Assembly: GCA_963691755.1 (NCBI GenBank) | Contig: OY829366.1 | Location: 186,001-250,000 of the forward strand | Length of the DNA stretch: 64,000 bases | Source of the DNA: Dinoroseobacter sp013215265 | GTDB taxonomy: Bacteria > Pseudomonadota > Alphaproteobacteria > Rhodobacterales > Rhodobacteraceae | Direction of reading: 5' to 3' | In this document: positions 1 to 8,586 of the stretch, in pieces | How the letters are laid out: every line of letters starts with the position of its first letter | How positions within the stretch are numbered: the first letter of the stretch is position 1 | The notes under the pieces: generated by a model | Databases searched by the model: none | Told to the model about the DNA's origin: nothing | Seen by the model: the letters and a program-made list of their open reading frames with translations, nothing else | Made by a program: the position numbers and the translations under genes

Positions 1-1039
1 TGATATCGGCGCGCGGCTCGGGGTCTGAAACAAGTCCGTAGCGGCGTTCAACAACATCCAGATCGAGCTCAATTCTTGCCGTACCACCCACAACCGCAAA
101 ATCATCACGTGCCGTAAATGGCAGCCGCATTTCACCCCCTGCAACACGGCTGAGGGGGCCGTCGATAACGATTTCCGGCGCGTTGTCCGCATCCATCATG
201 ATGGACCATACCCGGCCCGCATCCCCGTCAATCGCAAGATCACCCGTACGATCCACGCGCAATTCCTGCACTGGATCTGTGCTGCTGCCAGGAGATGTAT
301 CCGTCACAGACTGGGTAACCGTCAGACTGTCTTCGGGACCATAAAGCCGCAATGTCAGACGGCTGCCTTCGGGCACTGCAACCGCATCGCTAAGTTCATT
401 CAGATAAAGGCTGGGTCGCCCTGTATAGGCAGGGGGTTCTGCCCAGCCTTCCCAGGCAGGACCCGTAGCGAGCGCCTGAGCAGGACCGCTGAGCCCTGTA
501 TCGTTGCGGCCAGTGAACGTTCCAAACAAGAGCGCCAGAACAACCCCCGTGGCGGCCACATAGCGCAAGGCGAAGGGGTCGCGTGACGCGAGCTTCAGGT
601 CCGGAGCCACCGGTTTTGCACTGCGCGCACGCTCTGCAATACGCGCCAGATGCGCGCTCCATACAGCACGTGCGGCCAGATCAGAGCTGCCGATCGCAAG
701 CGTATCGTCCAGCGTCTCTACTGGTCTTCCAGGCGTCGCCTGATCGAAACGGCTCGATGCCTCCTGGCTGGTTGGCAGTCGGAAACGCCAGACGCCGTAT
801 CCAAGAGCGGCAGCAAGAACCACGGCCACAGCAATCAAACGGACGGGCGAGGTATCAACGCCAAAGGCCCAGGCTGTGAGTGCAACGCCAAAGATCACCC
901 ATGCAGGCCAGAACGCGCGTACGCCATGTTCAAGTACCATCCCCAGCCGCGTCCAGAACACAGGACGATAAAGCGCGCGCCGCACCAGCTGCGTTTCACG
1001 ATCAAGATCTGGGCGGGATTTTCCCGGCACTTCGGTCAT
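1..1039 (-). CDS. TIGR02302/DUF4175 membrane protein, 3' part cut by window edge
   Basis: Translation on the minus strand from an ATG preceded by GGAG gives an uninterrupted frame of about 346 residues that runs off the window, so only the N-terminal part is visible. It shows hydrophobic segments at about residues 43-60, 66-84 and 158-176, followed by a soluble, probably periplasmic region rich in beta-type sequence. Layout and position after lysA match the large (about 800-residue) TIGR02302/DUF4175 family of alphaproteobacteria, whose function is unknown. It starts 28 bases after the lysA stop, so it probably belongs to the argH-lysA operon. The family call rests on recognition of the N-terminal layout and synteny, not on a search. 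Confidence 0.8.
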   Translation of the reverse strand, partial: MTEVPGKSRPDLDRETQLVRRALYRPVFWTRLGMVLEHGVRAFWPAWVIFGVALTAWAFGVDTSPVRLIAVAVVLAAALGYGVWRFRLPTSQEASSRFDQATPGRPVETLDDTLAIGSSDLAARAVWSAHLARIAERARSAKPVAPDLKLASRDPFALRYVAATGVVLALLFGTFTGRNDTGLSGPAQALATGPAWEGWAEPPAYTGRPSLYLNELSDAVAVPEGSRLTLRLYGPEDSLTVTQSVTDTSPGSSTDPVQELRVDRTGDLAIDGDAGRVWSIMMDADNAPEIVIDGPLSRVAGGEMRLPFTARDDFAVVGGTARIELDLDVVERRYGLVSDPEPRADI

Positions 1040-1067
1040 TCACACTCCGGTCTGGCGGCGCACCGCC

Positions 1068-2333
1068 TCAAAGCCATTCGGGAATGGTATCGCGCGCAAT
1101 GATTTCGTCAAAGGTTGGACGGGGTCGAATGACGGCGAATTGATCGCCTTGGACCAGAACTTCTGGAATAAGAGGCCGTGTGTTGTATTCGCTGGACATC
1201 ACCGCCCCGTAGGCGCCCGCAGATCGGAACGCGACCAGATCGCCCGGCGAGAGCGGCGGCATTGGGCGGCCCTTGGCAAACGTATCACCGCTTTCACAGA
1301 CAGGTCCAACGATGTCATAGGGATGTTTTTCGACGCCCGGGGCGGCCTCGATCACCGGAATGATGTCGTGCCAAGCGCCATACATGGCCGGCCGGACAAG
1401 GTCATTCATCGCACCGTCTAGGATCAGGAAATTGGTGCCGTCGCCATCTTTCACATAGATCACGCCCGCGACCATGATGCCGGCGTTGCCCGAAATCAGG
1501 CGCCCTGGTTCAATCTCGATCTCGCATCCAAGATCGCCCACGGTGCGCTGGATAAGCTGACCATATTCGATGGGCAGCGGGGGCGCCTCATTGGAGCGCG
1601 CATAGGGAATTCCCAGACCGCCCCCTAGGTCGAGCCGGGTTATCTCGTGCCCCTCGGCACGCAACTTTCGGGTCAGATCAGCCACTTTCAGGTAAGCCGT
1701 TTCAAAAGGCTCGAGTTCCGTCAACTGGCTGCCAATATGAACGTCGATACCGACGACCTTCAACCCGGGCAATGCCGCAGCGCGCGCATAAACCTCGGTC
1801 GCGCGGCTGATCGGAATGCCGAACTTGTCGCCCTTCTTGCCGGTCGAGATTTTTTCGTGCGTGCGCGCATCGACATCAGGGTTAACGCGCACCGTGATCG
1901 GAGCAACAGTCCCCATGGAAGCGGCCACTTCTGACAGCACCTCCATCTCGGGCTCGCTTTCGACATTGAACTGTCGAATGCCCCCTTCGAGCGCCCGGCG
2001 CATTTCTGCGCGTGTCTTGCCAACGCCGGAAAAGACGATCTTTTCACCAGCAACACCCGCGGCTTTCGCGCGGGCGTATTCGCCGCCCGACACCACATCC
2101 ATGCCTGCACCAAGATCCCCAAGCAGCTTCAGGATCGCCTGATTGCTGTTTGACTTCATCGCGAAGCAAATCGTGTGGTCTGCCCAGTTCAACGCCTCTT
2201 CGAAAAGCTGGAAATGCCGGGTCAGTGTGGCTGCAGAATAGACGTAAAGCGGTGAGCCCACCTGCGCTGCGATTTCAGCAACAGATACATCTTCAGCAAA
2301 AAGAGTGCCGTCCCGGTAGAGGAAATGGTCCAT
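1068..2333 (-). CDS. lysA: diaminopimelate decarboxylase
   Basis: LysA decarboxylates meso-diaminopimelate to L-lysine, the last step of the DAP pathway, in the cytoplasm with pyridoxal phosphate. At 421 residues the length is normal for the fold-type III (alanine-racemase-like) family. Visible landmarks are the PLP lysine in FAMKSNSN (K60), HIGSQ near 199-203, the phosphate-binding glycine motif GGGLG at 237-241, EPGR at 275-278 and the catalytic cysteine in CESGD at 346-350. The gene follows the DUF2834 gene by 20 bases and precedes the DUF4175 gene, placing it in one minus-strand operon with argH. Confidence 0.97.
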   Translation of the reverse strand: MDHFLYRDGTLFAEDVSVAEIAAQVGSPLYVYSAATLTRHFQLFEEALNWADHTICFAMKSNSNQAILKLLGDLGAGMDVVSGGEYARAKAAGVAGEKIVFSGVGKTRAEMRRALEGGIRQFNVESEPEMEVLSEVAASMGTVAPITVRVNPDVDARTHEKISTGKKGDKFGIPISRATEVYARAAALPGLKVVGIDVHIGSQLTELEPFETAYLKVADLTRKLRAEGHEITRLDLGGGLGIPYARSNEAPPLPIEYGQLIQRTVGDLGCEIEIEPGRLISGNAGIMVAGVIYVKDGDGTNFLILDGAMNDLVRPAMYGAWHDIIPVIEAAPGVEKHPYDIVGPVCESGDTFAKGRPMPPLSPGDLVAFRSAGAYGAVMSSEYNTRPLIPEVLVQGDQFAVIRPRPTFDEIIARDTIPEWL

Positions 2334-2353
2334 ACGACGTCTCGGGCTTTGGC

Positions 2354-2674
2354 TTACCTGCGCGCAGGCGCAGAGCGAAGGAACAGATAGAGCGGCAAGC
2401 CGCAGCTTACGCCAATGCAGAATGTGGCGGGAATTGCCAGAAGACCGATATAGGCTTTTCGCGAAATCGTCTCAACAAGTACGAAAAGGGTCAACGCAAC
2501 AGCCGCTATCGTCAAATCCCAGACCAGCCCGCTGGCCGCAGTATTGACATGCCACGCATCCACCATCGCCATGATCGAATAGCCGTTTTCATTGAACCAC
2601 TGCATGAAGTAGTACATCGGATGCACGGTGCCCCAGATGGCCAGAGCGAGGTAGATCAAGCGAAGCGGTGTCAT
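2354..2674 (-). CDS. DUF2834 small membrane protein
   Basis: This 106-residue protein has about three hydrophobic segments (residues 4-24, 51-69 and 74-98) and a short basic C-terminus, consistent with an inner-membrane protein. The N-terminal pattern with a conserved HP...Y...F followed by FN.NG resembles the DUF2834 family, which has no established function. Its ATG follows directly on the stop codon of the preceding lipoprotein gene, so it should be translationally linked to it. It lies between the lipoprotein genes and lysA. No enzymatic motif is visible. Confidence 0.75.
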   Translation of the reverse strand: MTPLRLIYLALAIWGTVHPMYYFMQWFNENGYSIMAMVDAWHVNTAASGLVWDLTIAAVALTLFVLVETISRKAYIGLLAIPATFCIGVSCGLPLYLFLRSAPARR

Positions 2675-2791
2675 TTATTGCCCTGCAAAAAGTCCGGTTG
2701 GAACATCTCGGTCAGGGGCGGAAGGCGCCCCATTCACTCCACATGCAGATAGAGCAGCAAATAGGCAGAAACAGGCGAAAGTCCGGATCAT
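2675..2791 (-). CDS. lptM: 38-residue LptM-like lipoprotein
   Basis: Reading the minus strand gives a 38-residue protein with a hydrophobic signal ending in the lipobox LSAC, so the mature lipoprotein begins CGVNGAPSAP. This CGxxG-then-proline start resembles the LptM (YifL) family, small lipoproteins that in E. coli help LptD mature and are encoded beside the lysine/DAP gene dapF. Here the gene lies three genes below argH and two above lysA. Its ATG overlaps the previous stop (ATGA), and its TAA is followed at once by the next ATG. The lipoprotein call is strong because of the lipobox; the LptM assignment is inferred from a very short motif and the neighbourhood. Confidence 0.6.
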   Translation of the reverse strand: MIRTFACFCLFAALSACGVNGAPSAPDRDVPTGLFAGQ

Positions 2792-2943
2792 GGCGTCAAC
2801 TTTATGCCGATCGGTCCCAAACCAAAGGCCGCTGTTGGGCGAATGGTCTGCTCAGAGACATCGATATCCGCACTCAAGCGTGGTGGACCACTGCAGGCCG
2901 CAACGCTGAGACATACAACGGCAATCGCAATAAAACGCATCAT
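2788..2943 (-). CDS. 51-residue small lipoprotein of unknown function
   Basis: A 51-residue frame starts with MMRFIAIAVV and reaches a lipobox LSVAAC at residues 12-17, predicting a lipoprotein with only about 35 mature residues. The mature part has no motif I recognise; it ends in a glycine- and hydrophobic-rich stretch, GLGPIGIKLTP. The ATG overlaps the argH stop codon (ATGA) and its TGA overlaps the next gene's ATG, which supports translation coupled to argH. It is short enough to be missed by automated annotation. Likely location is the periplasmic face of the inner or outer membrane; residue 2 of the mature protein is Ser, not Asp, which favours the outer membrane if the E. coli sorting rule applies. 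Confidence 0.65.
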   Translation of the reverse strand: MMRFIAIAVVCLSVAACSGPPRLSADIDVSEQTIRPTAAFGLGPIGIKLTP

Positions 2944-4346
2944 GACAGTTGTTCCCTCCACCTTTCGATCTGTGCCAAAACCTGCACAGGGGCGGTGCCC
3001 CCATAAGACGTTCTACTGGCAACCGAGTTGTGTACGCCCAGCACACCATAGACCGCATCGGTGATCTCTGCATGTACAGATTGCATGTCTTCAAGACTGA
3101 GATCTGGCAGATCGCACTGTTTTGCTTCGGCCATACCCACAAGGGTTCCAGTCACATGATGTGCATCCCGGAACGGCATATTGAGTTCGCGCACCAGCCA
3201 ATCAGCCAGATCGGTGGCGGTTGAGAATCCAGAAGACGCAGCGGCCTCGAGACTTTCGCGATTGGCCGTCATATCACCGACCATTCCGGTCATTGCAGCC
3301 AATGCCAGCATCAGATTGTCAGCCGCATCAAAGACCTGTTCCTTGTCTTCCTGCATGTCCTTGGAATAGGCGAGTGGCAGTCCCTTCATCACCGTTAGCA
3401 GCGCGACATTTGCCCCGAGAATACGCCCGATCTTGGCACGGATCAGCTCAGCCGCATCCGGGTTCTTCTTTTGCGGCATGATGGAGGATCCGGTGGAGAA
3501 ACGATCCGACAAGGACACAAACCGGAACTGGGCTGAGGACCAGATAACAAGCTCTTCGGCCATGCGGGACAAATGCATGGCGCAGATTGTTGCGCTCGAC
3601 AGGAACTCAAGGGCAAAATCGCGATCCGATACGGCGTCCAGCGAATTTGCCATGGGCCGATCAAAGCCAAGCGCAGCGGCGGTTGCTTCGCGGTCTATCG
3701 GGAAGGAGGTCCCTGCAAGCGCTGCAGCCCCAAGGGGGGATTCGTTCATCCGCGCGCGAGCGCCCGCAAACCGCGACCGATCGCGCCCAAACATTTCCAC
3801 ATAGGCCATCATGTGATGGCCCCATGTTACAGGCTGAGCCGTCTGCAGGTGCGTAAATCCGGGCATGACCCAATCCGCGCCCGCTTCGGCCTGATCCAGA
3901 AGCGCGTTCTGCAGGGCCAGGAGGCCTTCCATAACGGCATCGCACTGATCTCTGACCCAAAGACGGAAATCGGTGGCAACCTGATCATTGCGTGAACGCG
4001 CCGTATGTAGACGCCCCGCGGGCTCCCCCACGATCTCTTTCAGACGGGCCTCGACATTCATGTGAATGTCCTCGAGCGCAGTCGAAAAATTGAAACTTCC
4101 AGTCTCGATCTCTGACAAGACCGTGATCAGACCTTCCCGTATGACTTCGGCATCCTTATCGGTCAGAATACCTTGCCGGGCGAGCATTGCTGCATGGGCA
4201 CGCGACCCTTTGATGTCTTGTGGGGCAAGGCGCTGGTCATACCCGATCGAGGCGTTGATTGCCTCCATGATCGCGTCAGGACCAGCGGCAAATCGGCCAC
4301 CCCACATGGTGTTGGCTTGCGAATTGGTATCAGGGGCGTCAGACAT
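2940..4346 (-). CDS. argH: argininosuccinate lyase
   Basis: ArgH cleaves argininosuccinate to arginine and fumarate, the final step of arginine synthesis, as a cytoplasmic tetramer. The 468-residue length is typical. Family signatures are present: SRND at 118-121, the TH pair at 165-166 and the fumarase/aspartase signature GSSIMPQKKNPD at 286-297 containing the catalytic serine. It is the first gene of a minus-strand operon that continues through two lipoprotein genes and DUF2834 to lysA. Its start lies only 28 bases from the divergent thioredoxin-like gene, so the two promoters must overlap each other's 5' ends. Confidence 0.97.
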   Translation of the reverse strand: MSDAPDTNSQANTMWGGRFAAGPDAIMEAINASIGYDQRLAPQDIKGSRAHAAMLARQGILTDKDAEVIREGLITVLSEIETGSFNFSTALEDIHMNVEARLKEIVGEPAGRLHTARSRNDQVATDFRLWVRDQCDAVMEGLLALQNALLDQAEAGADWVMPGFTHLQTAQPVTWGHHMMAYVEMFGRDRSRFAGARARMNESPLGAAALAGTSFPIDREATAAALGFDRPMANSLDAVSDRDFALEFLSSATICAMHLSRMAEELVIWSSAQFRFVSLSDRFSTGSSIMPQKKNPDAAELIRAKIGRILGANVALLTVMKGLPLAYSKDMQEDKEQVFDAADNLMLALAAMTGMVGDMTANRESLEAAASSGFSTATDLADWLVRELNMPFRDAHHVTGTLVGMAEAKQCDLPDLSLEDMQSVHAEITDAVYGVLGVHNSVASRTSYGGTAPVQVLAQIERWREQLS

Positions 4347-4374
4347 GGATGCCTTTCAAGGAAGGAAGACCACA

Positions 4375-4968
4375 ATGACCAAATGGCTTGGCATCGCGGC
4401 ACTCGGGCTCGGGATTGTCGCGGCTGGTATATACTGGTCGTCCGCCACAGACACCACCCCCGAAGGTACTGCACGTGACTGGAGCGCGATCGAAGCCCTG
4501 CGTGAAGACCAGATGCGCAAATTGATGTTTCATCCAGTGGCAAACGAGGTCTCTCAGGCTTCTTTTCTGGACGAAGACGATGCGGACATGACGCTTGCTG
4601 ATCTGCAGGGCAAATACGTTGTTCTGAATTTCTGGGCGACATGGTGCGCACCATGCCGGAAAGAGATGCCATCACTCGCAAGTCTTCAAGCGCAACGCGG
4701 TGGCGATAAGTTTCGCGTGGTAACAGTCGCTTCGGGCCGGAACCCAGTGGCAGCGATTGACCGCTTTTTCAATGAAGAGGGTATCGAAGGGCTGCCCAAG
4801 TATCGCGACCCAGATATGACCCTGTCCCGTGAAATGGGTGTTGTCGGATTACCGATCACAGTGATTTTGTCACCTGAGGGCACTGAAATCGCGCGCCTCA
4901 GGGGGGATGCGTTCTGGGACACGCCCAGTGCTTTGGCGATTGTCGACGCCCTTCTCGAGGACGGCTAG
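4375..4968 (+). CDS. TlpA-family thiol:disulfide oxidoreductase
   Basis: The 197-residue protein starts with a hydrophobic anchor (residues about 3-20) and continues as a thioredoxin-like domain carrying WCAPC (W90-C94) and a GLP cis-proline near residue 160. Such TlpA/ResA-type proteins face the periplasm and reduce disulfides, often of cytochrome c or copper-centre maturation substrates. I place the start at the ATG after AAGGAAGGAAG, because longer frames upstream would run through argH. Divergence from argH is a common Rhodobacterales arrangement. The actual substrate cannot be told from the sequence. It ends 3 bases before the convergent stop of the RND gene. Confidence 0.9.
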   Translation: MTKWLGIAALGLGIVAAGIYWSSATDTTPEGTARDWSAIEALREDQMRKLMFHPVANEVSQASFLDEDDADMTLADLQGKYVVLNFWATWCAPCRKEMPSLASLQAQRGGDKFRVVTVASGRNPVAAIDRFFNEEGIEGLPKYRDPDMTLSREMGVVGLPITVILSPEGTEIARLRGDAFWDTPSALAIVDALLEDG

Positions 4969-4971
4969 CGT

Positions 4972-7900
4972 CTAGCTGGCCATACGTCGGCGAACGCCAA
5001 AGCCCAGCGCCAGAATCAACCAACCAACGATCGTTAGCGCGGCGCTTCCCAGAATGAACATCGCAGTGGCAAGAGCCATTGGGTTGGTCCCGGGTGGGCC
5101 AAAGGGCAGAAGCGACACAAGCTGCGCGGGCATTCCACCTGTCAGCGCGGTCATTCCCATGGTCGCAACAAACAGCGCTGCCATCAACGCCGCAACAACA
5201 TTGACCCCCCAACCGATGCCTTTCGCCCGACCTGGGACCTTCAAGGCGCGTCGCATAGCTGTGCGAATGCGTTTGAGATCTTCCCCGCTTGCAAGAAGCG
5301 CGGGAACCAAAAGCAACACCAGAACCATGCCAAACGCCAAACCGTAGACCAGCGTTATGACCGTCGGTCGCAGGAATTGTGCCTGCTGCGACGTCTCGAA
5401 GAGAAGCGGCGCGAGTCCCAATACGGTCGTAAGCGTTGTCAGCAAAACTGGCCGCAGACGGTCGCTTGCAGCATCGATAATCGCAGGGACCAGCCCCCGT
5501 TCCTCGGAATATTCATCGACTGTTGTGACAAGGACGATCGAGTCGTTGATTATGATACCGGTCATCCCGATAAGCCCGACCACCGTAAACATCGATAGCG
5601 GTACATCCCATTGGTAATGGCCGTAAATGGTCCCGACCAATCCGAAGGGTATGATGGCCATAACCACGGCAGGCCGCGTCCAGCTAGAGAAAATCCACGA
5701 CAGCACGAGATAGATCCCCAAAAGGCACAGCCCAAAGCCCAGAAGAGCGTCTGTGAGGAATTCATTTTCCTGCTCAGCGAGCCCAGAAAGTCGTGTGGTG
5801 ACACCAAAATCGCTTTCCAGCTTGGGCAGGATCGCCTCGCGCGTCTGCTCCATGATCTCTTGAGCACGGGCGGCATCATCTTCAGAAATATCGCCTGTCA
5901 CCGACACGACGTGCAGTCCATTTTCGCGCCGAATAGTCGAGAAACCCGTACGCGACGTGACGGTCACGATATCGGCAAGGGGTACATAGACGCCGCTCGG
6001 GCTGCGCATCTGGGTGCGATCCAGAAAGTCGGCGGTCAATTCACCTTCTGGGAGTTCCACATGGATGGTCGCCGAACGCACACCAGAAGGAAAACTCGCA
6101 GCTTCGACACCATTCAAGCGGTCCCGCAGAACTCGCCCGATCCCATCGATGCTGAAACCCAGCGCTGCGCCTTGTGGTGTCAGATCAAGAACAAGCTCTT
6201 CCTTGTCATAAGCAAGGTCGTCTTCCAGCGCGGAGACCTCGCCAAACTGTGCCATGCGCGTTTTTAACGCCTCTGCGGCCGCTTTCAGAACCGTGGCTTC
6301 CGCACCCGTGATCTGTACATCGAGCGCGTCACCACCGGGGCCCGAGGCCCAGCTGCGGAAACTGAGGGTTTCCAGCATTGGGTGACTTCCCGCAGCATCC
6401 TGCAATTCGGCAACGAACTGGCGGCTTGAATAGGGACGTAGATCTGCATCAATCAGTTCTATCGCAATAGACCCCAATTGATCTGGTGTCTTGGTGTCGG
6501 CGATCGCCAATGCTCGACCGGTGCCTCCGCCAACTTCTGCAAGCACATAGTCGAGCGGGTTCAGTCCGTGTTCGGCTTCATATTTTGCGCCGAGCTCCTC
6601 GGTGGTGGCCTGAATCTGGCGCATCACTTCGATTGTATCTTCACGCGTTGATCCCGGCAGCATTGCGAAGTTGCCCGACACCGACCCCTGTTCAGGGGCG
6701 TTGAAGAAACGCCAGTTCACGTCCCCCTGAATGAACAGTGTGATCTGGCTGACAAGGATGACCAGAATGCCCGCAAACACCGGATAGCGTGCGGTAATGA
6801 CACCCGCCATCAACGGACGGAAGACAAACCGACGGAACGTATCGAGGCCACGGTTCACAATATGAGAAGGCAGATCGAAGCCATGGCGCGACATGGCATC
6901 CAGAACCATCACCTTGCGCCGTCGGGGCAGAACCATAAACAACGCGGCCAATGCGCCCGCGCCGCTCGCGGCTGCCAGTGGAAGTTCTGGATCATCGAAA
7001 CCAGAAAGGCCGATCAATCCGTAATATCCAAGCGACGTTGCCAGAGCCGCAAGCAACAGCATTGGCACTGCCGCCATCGCAACACGCGCGCGGCTGAAGC
7101 CTTCAGTGCCACGGTCCTTCAATGCGTGCGACATGTGGTTTGGCAGGATCAGGAAACACTCGATCAGCGATGCGATTAAAACCACGATCACGGTGAATGG
7201 TATGTCCGCGATCAAATCGCCAAAGCGGCCTTCGATTAAGGCGAGCCCGTAAAATGCGATAATCGTTGTAAGCGTAGCTGAGAACACCGGCATCGACATG
7301 CGCTTCGCGGCGTTTTCTGCGGCTTCGACTGGCGGTTCCTTGAGGACCCTGGCGCGAAAATCAGCGTGTTCGCCAACAACAATCGCGTCATCGACAACAA
7401 TCCCCAAAGTTATAATCAGGGCAAAAAGCGAGATCATGTTGATCGTCAACCCAGCCGCAAACATCAAAGCGATCGCCCCCATCAAGGCGACCGGGATACC
7501 GGCGGCAACCCAAAATGCGGTACGCGCGTTCAGGAACAAAAAGAGCAGGCTTACAACAAGCGCGAGCCCTAAAAGCGCGTTGTCGAGCAGGATGTTCAGA
7601 CGGCCTGTGATCAATTCAGATCTTGTGCGGATCAGATCGATTGTGACCCCTTCCGGTAGTCCGGCTTGCACCTCGGCGGCTACTTCTTCGACCTGTGCCT
7701 GAAGCGAAATTGCATCCCCTCCATCAGTTCGGTCTACCCGGATCGAAATTGCAGAGTTGTCGCCAACGAAATAGGCGCGCTCCCGATCCACACCTTCACT
7801 GCGAATGGTCGCAACATCGCCAACAGACAGCGTACTGCCATCAGGATTGGACCGCAAAACGACCTGAGCAAGTTGATCAGGTGTCCGCTTCGCAACACCA

Positions 7901-8583
7901 GTGCGCACCCTTGCGTTCGCCCCGGCGACATCCCCGGCGGGATCAGTTTCGGCCTCTTGACCGACCGCATCAGCAATTTCGCGGATCGTGACATCGTGTC
8001 TGACGAGATCGGCGGAGGTAACCTCAATCACAACTTGCGGGTCAGCTATCCCCCGTATCGTTGCCCGCGTGACCCCCTCGAGAAAGAGACGCGCAACAAA
8101 TTCGTCGGTAAACCGTGCGAGTTGGTCGACGCCGACAGGGCCTGTCACCACAACATCGGTGACCCGGTCGCGCCAGGCGCCACGTCTGACATTGGGTGTT
8201 TCTGCTTCGGCGGGAAGGGTCGTGATCTGGTCTACGGCTGTTTGTACATCGTCAGTCGCGCGCGCCATATCCCAGCCCGGTTCAAACTCCAGTCTGATGG
8301 ACGCAAACCCTTCGCGGGACGTTGCTTGCGAGCTCGCGACGCCCTCCACCATCAACAGAGCAGGCTCCATGACCTGGACAACTCCGGCATCAACATCTTC
8401 CGCCCCTGCCCCGCTCCAGTTCACCGAAACAGTCACGTTATCGATGATTACATCCGGGAAGAACTGGGCCCGCATGTTCGGTATGGCCGCAGCACCTGCC
8501 GCCAGCAATAAAACAAGAATAAGGTTTGCCGCTGTCCCATGGCGCGTGAAGTAGGACAGAACACCGCCTGCACGACCCAACAT
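4972..8583 (-). CDS. RND efflux transporter permease (AcrB-type)
   Basis: This inner-membrane proton-driven pump of the AcrB/HAE family is 1203 residues long, against about 1030-1050 for AcrB. TM1 lies near residues 18-34, and TM4 carries the proton-relay aspartate pair in GIVVDDAIVV (D398, D399). Two features explain the extra length: hydrophobic segments at about 501-525 and 534-553 in what is normally the short cytoplasmic link between TM6 and TM7, and a C-terminal extension of roughly 85 residues with two more hydrophobic stretches. It ends 3 bases before its membrane-fusion partner's reading order begins and forms a two-gene operon with it. No outer-membrane channel gene is adjacent. Substrate unknown. 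Confidence 0.92.
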   Translation of the reverse strand: MLGRAGGVLSYFTRHGTAANLILVLLLAAGAAAIPNMRAQFFPDVIIDNVTVSVNWSGAGAEDVDAGVVQVMEPALLMVEGVASSQATSREGFASIRLEFEPGWDMARATDDVQTAVDQITTLPAEAETPNVRRGAWRDRVTDVVVTGPVGVDQLARFTDEFVARLFLEGVTRATIRGIADPQVVIEVTSADLVRHDVTIREIADAVGQEAETDPAGDVAGANARVRTGVAKRTPDQLAQVVLRSNPDGSTLSVGDVATIRSEGVDRERAYFVGDNSAISIRVDRTDGGDAISLQAQVEEVAAEVQAGLPEGVTIDLIRTRSELITGRLNILLDNALLGLALVVSLLFLFLNARTAFWVAAGIPVALMGAIALMFAAGLTINMISLFALIITLGIVVDDAIVVGEHADFRARVLKEPPVEAAENAAKRMSMPVFSATLTTIIAFYGLALIEGRFGDLIADIPFTVIVVLIASLIECFLILPNHMSHALKDRGTEGFSRARVAMAAVPMLLLAALATSLGYYGLIGLSGFDDPELPLAAASGAGALAALFMVLPRRRKVMVLDAMSRHGFDLPSHIVNRGLDTFRRFVFRPLMAGVITARYPVFAGILVILVSQITLFIQGDVNWRFFNAPEQGSVSGNFAMLPGSTREDTIEVMRQIQATTEELGAKYEAEHGLNPLDYVLAEVGGGTGRALAIADTKTPDQLGSIAIELIDADLRPYSSRQFVAELQDAAGSHPMLETLSFRSWASGPGGDALDVQITGAEATVLKAAAEALKTRMAQFGEVSALEDDLAYDKEELVLDLTPQGAALGFSIDGIGRVLRDRLNGVEAASFPSGVRSATIHVELPEGELTADFLDRTQMRSPSGVYVPLADIVTVTSRTGFSTIRRENGLHVVSVTGDISEDDAARAQEIMEQTREAILPKLESDFGVTTRLSGLAEQENEFLTDALLGFGLCLLGIYLVLSWIFSSWTRPAVVMAIIPFGLVGTIYGHYQWDVPLSMFTVVGLIGMTGIIINDSIVLVTTVDEYSEERGLVPAIIDAASDRLRPVLLTTLTTVLGLAPLLFETSQQAQFLRPTVITLVYGLAFGMVLVLLLVPALLASGEDLKRIRTAMRRALKVPGRAKGIGWGVNVVAALMAALFVATMGMTALTGGMPAQLVSLLPFGPPGTNPMALATAMFILGSAALTIVGWLILALGFGVRRRMAS

Positions 8584-8586
8584 GAT

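Noticed and set aside
7666..8511. 281-codon open frame on the plus strand inside the RND pump gene
   Set aside because: It is a high-GC antisense shadow; the pump frame has strong family motifs throughout.
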